From contig SAXG01000003.1 in the NCBI GenBank assembly GCA_012932865.1, forward strand, positions 620,001-684,000: a stretch of DNA of 64,000 nucleotides, read 5' to 3'. The stretch comes from Amylostereum areolatum. Its lineage: Eukaryota > Basidiomycota > Agaricomycetes > Russulales > Stereaceae. This document shows positions 56,533-64,000 of this stretch, piece by piece (the first letter of the stretch is position 1; the number at the start of each line of letters is the position of its first letter). The position numbers were made by a program, and so were the translations under genes. The notes beneath the pieces are model-generated. The model worked only from the letters and a program-made list of their open reading frames with translations, had not been told where the DNA came from and made no database searches.

Positions 56533-58055
56533 CTATGTCTTTGCGAACGCCTCACTCGCGAGCACCCATTGAGTTCCAGGGGGATCCAGTTGGAAGCGGT
56601 AATGTTTACCTGTTCGAGAAATTTCTCGGGACTCCTCCTCTTCCTCCTCGTCCTCGTCCTCTTCCACTTCGCCGCCTGCGTGCTCCTATAACGAAGACGA
56701 CGTTGGTAAGTGGCATACAATCCTACAAGTAACTTACCGGATCGAAGTCCTCCATCTGTCGGTCTTCCTCCGCTTCTCCGTCTTCGTCATCGTCGTAGAG
56801 ATCGTCCTCATCATCAATCCATCGTCCCCTCCAATCCACAAAGTCCAACTCCTCCGGCGACTCTGGTCGGAGTCGCATCCATTGCATTCGTGGACCACAT
56901 TTCGCTTTCTCGCTAACCCGGAAACCGTAGATCTTGGCCGAATAAACTCTTCCGGAGGCTCGCTTCTGCCCTCCATACGTGTTCGGGTTGACGAAAGGCG
57001 GGTCCTGCGACGAGACGCTAGCTACCCCGCTCCGAGGAGACTGGGCGGGAGAGAGGGACCGAGATGAAGCATGCGGTTTCCAGAAGGGAGCAGGGAGCAG
57101 CTCGCGGTAACTCTGGAAGAATAAGTGAGCAAACGTCGTGCCAAAGAAAGCTCCTGTAAGACCAGATATTGGTTAGATGTAAACACATATAGCAGCATAC
57201 GTTACTCGCCATCGACTCCCTGGAACCGGCTGCTTGGAGGAACATATATATCGTTACAATTGGGGCAATAGAGCTTGACCGTGTCCTGGCCAGGAAGATC
57301 TGTCCGTCCGCACGGTACGACGTTGCAGCCCATGCAATACACGCGTGGACATGCACCAAAAACGCCTTGCTCATATTTTTCCGCCTACGAGGCCAATCAG
57401 GGTACTATTGAGCGGGTGGGGGGCTAAAGACGTACCATCGCCTGCAGTCCCGACCTCGTCAAGATGTACCGCTGGTGAACGAGGCCGTACAATAGCTCGG
57501 CTGAAGCCTCAACTATGGATACGTCAGGTATCTTCGCCGAGTCCTCATCTGCACAGGATGTGGCGTTCAAAAACACAGGTCAACCACAGTCACAAGCCAT
57601 ATGCGAACCTGGTTCTACATCCAGCACCATCTCCATGGCCTCCTTCCAAAACGGCACCATAGCATTTAGCCCGGTCAGGTTGAAATCGTCCTCAATGAAG
57701 TCCTCGGCGACCTCGCAAAAGTAATCGTGCCCTGGCAATGAGCAAAACCAAGATATCCACGTGAGCGTAGATGTCGGCGTGGACGAAGCTGCAGTTGCGT
57801 GTTTAAATCGACGCCATCAAGTTGGGGGTAAGCAGTAGCAGAAGTTGGAAGATATGATTGAAGAGCAAGATCTCGGAGGTCAGCGAGACGATATGATAGT
57901 AAGTTGTGAACGAAGGACGCACTGTATCCCTCTTGCTCGACTTCCTCCATCATGACTTCGTCGGCCTCGAGCTCTCCTGAGCCACTGATGGCCTCGTCGC
58001 CAGCGACTTCCGGTGGATTGGTTTCCATGGCTTGTTGCTGGGACCGACGGGACAT
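56533..58055 (-). CDS. CKB1: Casein kinase 2 regulatory (beta) subunit
   Basis: This subunit assembles the CK2 holoenzyme and directs substrate choice. The conserved core reads LTWISWFCSLPGHDYFCEVA, EDFIEDDFNLTGLNAMVPFW and KEAMEMVLDVEP. After an intron come DEDSAKIPDVSIVEASAELL and YGLVHQRYILTRSGLQAM. The zinc-finger dimer region is CPRVYC...LYCPNCNDIYVPPSS, with four Cys in the usual spacing. GAFFGTTFAHLFFQSYRELL follows, then a variable tail with IYGFRVSEKAKCGPRMQWMR and a very acidic end. The fungal N-terminus is extended (MSRRSQQQAMETNPPEVAGD). The join before GAFFGTTF (intron about 57147-57208) does not keep frame by one base, which is either a sequence error or an odd splice. The C-terminal end beyond the acidic tail is uncertain. 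Confidence 0.9.
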
Positions 58056-58325
58056 GGCACGTAGACGAGTGAGAGCCCAACAGTTGTGAGCCGCATGAAG
58101 CTGCAGGCGAACTCGAGGCCAGATTTCACACTCCGATCGACTACAATGCTTTGCTCGATCCGGTAAGCGCCCACTGGCTCATCGTGTTAGATAACTTAAG
58201 GATCGGAATCCTCTGCTTGGCCAACGGCATCCAAAAATACATTGCTATATATCACAGAAAACGAGACAACGCAAACGATTCGCAATACTCATGCAAAGCA
58301 TGTCCATGTAAGTCATACTGTTCCA

Positions 58326-59604
58326 TTACTGTACAAAAGCACAACTCCCTTGTTCCGCAACGTTCCCTGCCCAAAACGACGGGCCCAATATCACAAGCAT
58401 GAGCAATTGTCCCATGACAAGAGAGATCGTCACATAAAACCACCGCCTCTCTACCGTCAACGCGGTGACTTCCACCGCGAATGTGCTCACCGTGCTGAGA
58501 CAACCGCAATAACCATCCGCCAATCCCTGCAAAATCGCACACGCGTTGGGCGACACAGGATCGGGCAGGCCCTGAAGTGCATGGAACATTGCCAGGAGAG
58601 CGGTCCCGAAACCATTGGCAGCAAAGGTTCCGAGGGGCATGAGCTTTGTTCGCGGGTTGAGTTCGATAGATAACATGTACCGCGTCAGGGTTCCTGGGAA
58701 GCTGAACAGAAGTGCGGCGGTGGCTTTGTGTCGAAATGAATAGGGTAGATGAAAATAGGCGGGGTAACTGGCGAAGTAGATGAGGATAGAGACCACAGAG
58801 ATGGTATAGCGTATCCACGCGCGGGGCGGGTGAATGACGGGAACGTGAGGGTGCAAGAATGGATCCGATGTGCATGCCAAAATAGACCGATGCCACAGCG
58901 GCAGAAAGGGTGAAAAAAATCTTGGTAAAACCATCTATGATCTAGGAAGGAGAGCGTCAGACCATCTTGTAAGTCGTAAAATGCTTGAAATACTCACATC
59001 TCGAAGCCAGTCGCGGTGTGCTTGACCCTCGTTGATCCACGAATTAAAAACGTCTAGTTGCCATCCAGAGAACGTAGTCAAAGATCCGCAGAAGCCTTCT
59101 GAGGCGTGAGCGGTGCGGTTTGGGCGACGAATCGAATCTCACCAGTGGTAATAGCGGTATACAGTGGACCATAGCTGGAATTCTGATGAATCATGGTTTA
59201 TTTTGCATGGTAGGAAATACCTACAAATTCCCCAGGGGTTCCTTCAGCCGAAGAGCAATGCCCATTATCAGGCAACCGATCGCCTGGGCATATGCCAAAG
59301 GGAATATGCTCCTCCCATCGTAAGTTGTAAGAGCTTGAAGCCCCAATCGTGCGAGAACACCGAAGATCGAGGCAGGCATGAGAAGGGCGAGAACAGCTGG
59401 GGAATACGGTGCATAGACCTTTGCTTGGGGGACGTTGTTTTCTCGGCTTGGAGGTCTATCAATGCTGGCGAGAGAGGCTCCGGCAATACTGCCACGACGA
59501 GTGCCTACGCTGCTCCTATGGTAAGGACGGCCTGGGTCGGAAGGACGAGTAGAAAAAGCGACACCGGGCGAGTTTGGAGTAGCATGGTTGCCTGAGAAGG
59601 CCAT
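58326..59604 (-). CDS. FEX1: Fluoride exporter FEX (two CrcB domains; one apparent frameshift)
   Basis: FEX proteins export fluoride across the plasma membrane and fuse two CrcB/Fluc domains. The N-terminus is Ser-rich (MAFSGNHATPNSPGVAFSTR). Domain 1 starts LMPASIFGVLARLGLQALTT and has TTGFCGSLTTFSGWQLDVFN, the CrcB signature. FTKIFFTLSAAVASVYFGMH follows. Domain 2 has ATAALLFSFPGTLTRYMLSI, LGTFAANGFGTALLAMFHAL and DGYCGCLSTVSTFAVEV, then the last helix ISLVMGQLLMLVILGP. Introns join these in phase, but one base slips near 58850 in a GGG run. The start is ATG 59602-59604 and the stop 58326-58328. Nearby upstream (about 90 bp) lies the MITE-like element. Confidence 0.9.
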
Positions 59605-59691
59605 GGGGGAGGCGGCCTGACGTAGGGAGAGCCTGGGATATGCTAGGAAATGCCGGGAATCAGAAATTCGACACTACTTGATTTGAAGTTG

Positions 59692-60302
59692 CACCGGGGG
59701 CATTAACTGGTAATCTGCATCCTTAGATAAGCTTGAGAACAGTTTGAAGTATTACCTTTCCAACGGCTGGAGGCCGGGCCCAAGCCGGGCCTGGAGGTAT
59801 CGAGAATAATATCTTTGTGTTAGATCCCAATCAAGGCTAGTAGGTACTCAGAATGACTTATTTGGACATCTCCTGCTGAGCAGTTGCAAATAAGATATTT
59901 GCATGCTGTGGGCATGCTGTGTGAACATCTTATTTGCAAGACCTCCTCTGGAGAAAGGGCAAAGCAATCTCAAAGACATCCTTTTCACCTCATGGCCAAT
60001 GATACATGAACAACTTATTTGCAAGACCTCATCCAAAGAAAGGACAAAGCAATCTCAAATATATCCTTTCCACCTCATGGCCGATGTTACGTGAACATCT
60101 TATTTGCGACTGCTCGGCGGGAGATGTCCATCATCAATTGTAAATAAGTTGTTCTAAGTACCTACTAGCCTTGATTGGGATCTAACACAGAAATATTATT
60201 CTCAATACCTCCAAGCCTGGCCTCCAGCCGTTGAAAAGGAGGTACTTCAGACTGTTCTCCAGCTTATCTAAGGATGCAGATTACCAGTTGATGCCCCCGG
60301 TG
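59692..60302. mobile_element. MITE-like element with ~200-bp terminal inverted repeats
   Basis: The ends match as inverted repeats for about 200 bp with roughly 90% identity by eye. The left end begins caccgggggcattaactggt and the right end is its near-perfect complement, ending accagttgatgcccccggtg at 60302. Both are flanked by ttg (59689-59691 and 60303-60305), which fits a 3-bp target duplication as in PIF/Harbinger-type elements. There is no transposase frame, so this would be a non-autonomous element of 611 bp. The superfamily is inferred from the 3-bp duplication only. It lies just upstream of FEX and may carry part of its promoter. Confidence 0.85.
59922..60091 (+). repeat. Two 85-bp tandem repeats inside the MITE-like element
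   Basis: Unit 1 (59922-60006) and unit 2 (60007-60091) both start tgaaca.cttatttgcaaga and share aaagcaatctcaaa and cacctcatggcc. A third partial unit starts at 60092. The units differ at about a dozen positions, so the duplication is not brand new. Confidence 0.85.
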
Positions 60303-60324
60303 TTGATAACCATTCCCGAGCTTG

Positions 60325-60460
60325 CGGAACCTGATAAGCATAGCGCGTTACTTGTCCAGGACTCATTAGGGGGGTTCCCAGTAGCGCTGAACGAGCGCTA
60401 CTGGGAACCCCCCTATTTACTCATGATCTCAAGTAAGTACACAGCCAGTCAGGTTCCGTA
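60325..60460. repeat. Foldback sequence with a perfect 22-bp hairpin
   Basis: The arms at 60367-60388 and 60394-60415 are exact complements (taggggggttcccagtagcg...) separated by 5 bases. Further out, cggaacctga (near 60326) pairs with tcaggttccg (near 60450), and acttg pairs with caagt. The whole makes a long imperfect foldback. It could be abutting terminal repeats of a second transposon or a transcribed hairpin. No gene is seen in it. Confidence 0.75.
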
Positions 60461-60779
60461 AGAAATTCGTCCAAATCCTGCTCATAGGAATTTCTTAGCT
60501 CGCTCGTATGGAATTACCACTTGCCGCGCCTTAGAAGCTTGAGACATCAGCTGTTTCGTATGAATTTCTTACTGTCGGGGGGGCCGTGCCTGTCCCATCA
60601 CGCTCCGCTGATCTCTCGGTTGGCCAATCACCACCGTCATTCTTACCCCCATTTTCCCTCCAGATCCCCCCATTCCTTCCTCAGCTCAGCACTTATGAAT
60701 ATAGGAGCATGGGATGCAAAAACATTGTATTCACACTATTAAAACATGTACTCTATCACACTACAAACCTAGACATTGT

Positions 60780-61090
60780 TCAACCCACTTTGACACGTCC
60801 GTGAATCTACAACAATTGTGAGTAAGATGATGCCACAAACAACGGTGGTGGACATACCATATTAACTGCCGACATGATGAAGGACATCTGCACACACATT
60901 AAGCTTATGAGGCAGTAACAGTAACAATGGAATGACACGTACCAGCAGACAGCTCAGCCCAGCATGCTCGTCATCGTGTGCCTGCGCCACCGTGAACAAC
61001 ACGAGTGAGGCAGTATAGATAAGCACGCACCTGAAGGGCAACATATAGCAGCTTTGCGGTGGAGGACGGGGAAGACGGTTGCCGGGACAT
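60780..61090 (-). CDS. Possible 51-residue protein from a four-exon gene
   Basis: ATG at 61088-61090 opens a frame that runs through four exons with clean GT..AG introns (about 60988-61034, 60894-60949 and 60814-60863). The joined product is MSRQPSSPSSTAKLLYVALQ, AHDDEHAGLSCLL, MSFIMSAVNM and IHGRVKVG, all introns in phase 0, ending with TGA at 60780-60782. The middle is hydrophobic and could be one membrane helix. I recognise no family. Three consistent introns in so short a frame is unlikely by chance but not proof. Confidence 0.4.
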
Positions 61091-62110
61091 GAAAGACTTG
61101 TGCAACGGAGCCTTGAGGAACTTGGAAGAGAAGATGGGGGAAAGGGAGACAGAGACGAAGGAGTGATTTCACGAAGTCGTTTTCTGTTGATCGCACTGCG
61201 TCTTTGGGTCCACGCTACGGGAACATCGTTTGGCGCGATCGGAAGGCGGCAAGAGAGGGATGTCTACTAAATGTTGCACGATTTCTAGGAGAGAGACAAC
61301 TTAGAATAACTCTGCGGACCCTGGATGTACAAATTCTAAGAGAATAGCACAATCTTACGAATCAAGTAAGAGTTCCTATCATTCAATGTCTCGAACAATA
61401 ATTCGTTGCCGTGTAAATAAGCCTACCCCGTACTTTGAGTCTCCGAGGACTCCGTGATCGGACGGATCAATAAAGAGCTCTTGGGAAGAGATGTATTAAA
61501 AACCACCGGGAATGCAAATACAAAAAACCCAGAGGTACATAAGTAAGATGTGTGACGAAAGCGAAGCGTGTACTTGATGGAGACAATGGCAAGACAAGCA
61601 TTATATCCGTCTAGTTGATCTTGGTCTCTGCCATTAGGTAGCACGAGGTGGGGAGAGCGACAGGCTGCCTTGGTATACAGATAGACCGTGTTGTAAGATG
61701 GAGAAAAATGCGACGCGTCCGAGGCGTATAAATACGTTCCTCGTCCGGAGATTGCCGAGTACCGCGCGGCCCGACCCACGAGTTTCTCTGACTGAACTCC
61801 TCCGCGGTGGCCACACAAAGTCCACAGAACCACAGAGCCCCTGTCCTGCAGCACACCACCTGGAAGTCACCATCTGGCTGTTCCTGGGTAAACTATCACC
61901 ATTAACGCGATGGTTGCGCGGTGTGGGTGAGTTTATTTGACTTTCTGACGGGATATATGTCAGTCACTGTGCCGCTCCGGGTGAGGCTGTTCTGATCTGG
62001 GCAGGGTCACTACTCCCTCCTGGCGAATCCTGGACCCATATAAATATCAACTACTCCTGTCTAAGTGCGACCTCCAACTCTTTCCCAAGTCCCCCGATCA
62101 CATACCAGCC
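61091..62110. other. 1-kb intergenic stretch upstream of the DUF7704-like gene
   Basis: The minus-strand frames at 61423-61873 have no family resemblance and no plausible splice partners. The 3' portion should contain the promoter of the DUF7704-like gene, including a TATA box listed separately. Confidence 0.4.
62039..62046 (+). promoter_or_regulatory. TATA box of the DUF7704-like gene
   Basis: tataaata lies 65 bp upstream of the ATG at 62111, a usual distance for a fungal TATA box plus short leader. It is the clearest TATA box in the window. Confidence 0.5.
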
Positions 62111-62686
62111 ATGGGCCCTGTTCGAGATATGTCTCTACCTCCTCGTTCGGCCATCCCAATGTTCTACTACGCAATGTTTGGGATTTACGAGCCCCTCATG
62201 GTCGTCGGGGGATTAGTAGGCGCAATCATGGATCCCGTACGAGTGCGTGCCCATCCTTTCCGTATCATCGACCGCTCAAATCCTCCCAGACACACAATGC
62301 ACAAGCACCGTGGCCTGTGTACAGTCCGCCCCCTCCAGAGCTTCCCGCAGCTTCGATCGTCACCGTCATCCAGCTCGCGCACGTCTGCAGTCTCATAGGC
62401 CTCGTCAATTACCTCGTTCTGACGGCCGTTCGTCGACATCTTTCCACGCAATTGGCCGTCCAAGAGAAGATCGTTCGCGCGCTACTTACGCCCCTTCTCA
62501 TCGGCGACGTTCCTCCACATCGTCCTTACGCTTTGGGCACTAGGGGACACGCGGTGGGATTTCGCTCGGTGGACGGGAATGCTGTGGGCAACGGTGGTGT
62601 TAGGACTGGGGTTGTTGGCTCCGAGGCTCGCCTGGCATATGGGCGTTGGACGGTATGTGCACGAGAGAGACGGAAGGCTCCTATAA
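62111..62686 (+). CDS. DUF7704-like four-helix membrane protein (one apparent frameshift)
   Basis: This is a fungal membrane protein of unknown function resembling DUF7704 proteins. It begins MGPVRDMSLPPRSAIPMFYY and has AMFGIYEPLMVVGGLVGAIM (helix 1), then an intron at about 62238-62291. THNAQAPWPVYSPPPPELPA and TVIQLAHVCSLIGLVNYLVL (helix 2) follow. TALLTPLLIGDV-type helix 3 runs into LHIVLTLWALGDTRWDFARW, and then MLWATVVLGLGLLAPRLAWH (helix 4), ending VHERDGRLL with TAA at 62684-62686. The frame slips one base near 62512 (CC run). The family assignment rests on topology and the YEP motif, from memory. Such proteins often sit near the cell surface or ER. The role is unknown. Confidence 0.72.
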
Positions 62687-63157
62687 TAGTCGGGTCATAC
62701 CCTAGGAACATATCTTTTGACATTAATGGACTCTATGCACCTTTCCCTGTCATCTTGTCTATCATTAGAGCTCAATCTTTTTCGAACTTCATACATAGGA
62801 GAACACCCATCAAGTACTTTACTTTATACACAGTTTGAGAGAACGCGTCATCGTCTTATTATTGTAAGTGCTAGCATCGGACGAGTGCAATGATACATAT
62901 ATGTGTTTGGCTGCCACACAATTATCTCTAAAGTAAAAGCCGTGAGCGCTTGAGCAGTCCCCTACGACGCAGGAAAAAGGTTAGCGGCCGATCTCAAAAG
63001 GGCGCAGCGACAAGTCATATTAGATCAAGAAGAATTCAACGGGCGTCCGCGGCTTTTTACGAAGCAGCACAAGCGGTTCCCTCCAACCACTTTTATAATC
63101 ACGGGAGCGCAAGACGAGAACAGACGACTCACCTAATGTAAAAAGACCCACCCGGGT
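62687..63157. other. Convergent 3' flanks
   Basis: This stretch is 471 bp between the DUF7704-like and COX18-like stops. Near the COX18-like stop lies a short inverted repeat (agaccc/gggtct, 63144-63158). No gene is seen. Confidence 0.4.
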
Positions 63158-64000
63158 CTAACTAGGCTGCCGCCGTGCTTTCTTCGCCACACTCATAGTT
63201 GGCGCAGAGACGGGCTTCTCCAGCTGAAGGAGCCGTTGCGCGACTCTCCGCCTCTCCCAGTAATCGAACGCCCAAGACTGGACCAGACCGAACGCGGCCG
63301 AAGTAACCCAATACACGATAACGCTCTGTGAACCCATGATATCAGCGCACTCTGTCGATAGGGCTCGGACCAATGGCAAAGCACTCACCCCAGGGACCAT
63401 CGCGCCGATCAGAATCCTCCCTACCGACAGCATCCGCATCCCCGACTGCAGGATCTTCCGCGGCTCGAGGACCATCTTCCCCTCGGCGCGCTTCGCCGCG
63501 ACGTTCGCCCGTTCCAGCGCCTCGCGCGCCCTGCCCGCCTCGGTCACGAACCAGTTCGACGATTCGACGTTGGCGAGGGTGAGAATTCCGAGGACGATCG
63601 GGAGCGTCACGGTCGGGTCCGCGTGCGCGAGGGAGGTGAGGGTGAGGAACGACTCCGAGTCGAGGGGTGTCGGCGCCTGCGCCGCGCGCGTGAACACCAT
63701 GGACGTCACGACGAACAGCGGGAGCTGCGTCACAGGCGGGATGAGCATCGTCGGGAGCGGTCGACAGCGATGTTCCGCGTACAGCTCGTCGCGTCGAGCG
63801 GTCATCTGTCACGTCGCAGCGTCAGGACGAGGGACTGCAGGGGGGAAACGGAAGGACGCAACGGCTTTCTTCATTCGTTCTCGGAACGCCTGTCGCAGGT
63901 CGTCCTTCGTCCCACGCAAGTTCTCCAAACGCATATCACGGACGACATCCTTCTCAATGAGAGGTTTCGACTCCTTCAGTGCGGGGACGACGAGCTCTTC
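63158..64000 (-). CDS. COX18: COX18/OXA1-type mitochondrial insertase (5' end beyond window)
   Basis: This is a YidC/Oxa1/Alb3 family protein, probably Cox18, which inserts the C-terminal part of Cox2 into the inner membrane. Visible in order: EELVVPALKESKPLIEKDVV, GTKDDLRQAFRERMKKA, an intron at about 63806-63861 with a gttgcg donor, then RRDELYAEHRC, PTMLIPPVTQLPLFVVTSMV, LTLTSLAHADPTVTLPIVLG, ILTLANVESSNWFV, and after a second intron SVIVYWVTSAAFGLVQSWAF. It ends MSVAKKARRQPS. The C-terminal basic tail fits matrix exposure. I favour Cox18 over Oxa1 because the EHRC-P-PT motif and the short tail resemble it. The N-terminus is missing. Confidence 0.85.

Noticed and set aside
62065..62838. 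Long plus-strand frame overlapping the DUF7704-like gene
   Set aside because: It reads through an intron and another frame of a better-supported gene, with no family resemblance of its own.
1..64000. CRISPR arrays, bacterial operons or phage genes
   Set aside because: The window is clearly nuclear fungal DNA with spliced genes. No regular short repeats with spacers are present.

Overview
The window is nuclear DNA from a filamentous fungus, most likely an Agaricomycete (Basidiomycota). Almost every gene is cut by short GT..AG introns of about 48-85 nt. Genes are packed at roughly one per 2 kb on both strands. The best family matches are fungal, and a FunK1-type kinase relic and a DUF7704-like membrane protein point to Agaricomycetes. 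Exon joins below were made by eye from splice signals, reading phase and protein-family conservation, so small exons and some starts are approximate.

Layout. 0-10 kb: 3' end of NPC1 (+), RNPS1-like splicing factor (-), MCR1 cytochrome b5 reductase (+), CTP1 citrate carrier (+), MED18 (+), BCD1 box C/D snoRNP factor (-) and a decayed FunK1 kinase (-). 10-20 kb: DRE2 Fe-S protein (-), a forkhead factor (-), an unknown protein with an integrase-like HHCC motif (+), SCH9 kinase (-) and a Tim17/22/23-like protein (-). 20-32 kb: an AIM32-like thioredoxin/ferredoxin (-), a poorly coding stretch with a striking palindrome, a conserved unknown (-) and the large RIM15 kinase (-). 32-44 kb: mitochondrial bS18m (+), RPN11 (-), an unknown coiled-coil protein (+), VPS52 (+) and EFR3 (-). 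44-59.6 kb: BRCT protein (-), FPGS (+), SLX4 (-), KAP120/importin-11 (+), PEX2 (-), RPL36 (-), casein kinase 2 beta (-) and the FEX fluoride exporter (-). 59.6-64 kb: a 611-bp MITE-like element with ~200-bp inverted repeats, a 22-bp perfect hairpin, a possible 51-aa spliced gene (-), a DUF7704-like membrane protein (+) and a COX18/OXA1-type insertase (-, cut by the window edge).

Most genes are housekeeping and unlinked in function. The notable pairing is SCH9 and RIM15, two AGC kinases of the nutrient/quiescence pathway, about 7 kb apart and in the same direction. Mitochondrial biogenesis genes are also frequent (MCR1, CTP1, DRE2, the Tim-like protein, AIM32, bS18m, COX18), but they do not form an evident cluster.

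A caution for any reader: several conserved, normally essential genes (RNPS1, DRE2, FPGS, PEX2 and others) carry apparent single-base frameshifts, mostly in short homopolymer runs. Sequence error is the simplest explanation. The FunK1 copy is damaged more heavily, including an in-frame TGA, and looks like a true pseudogene.
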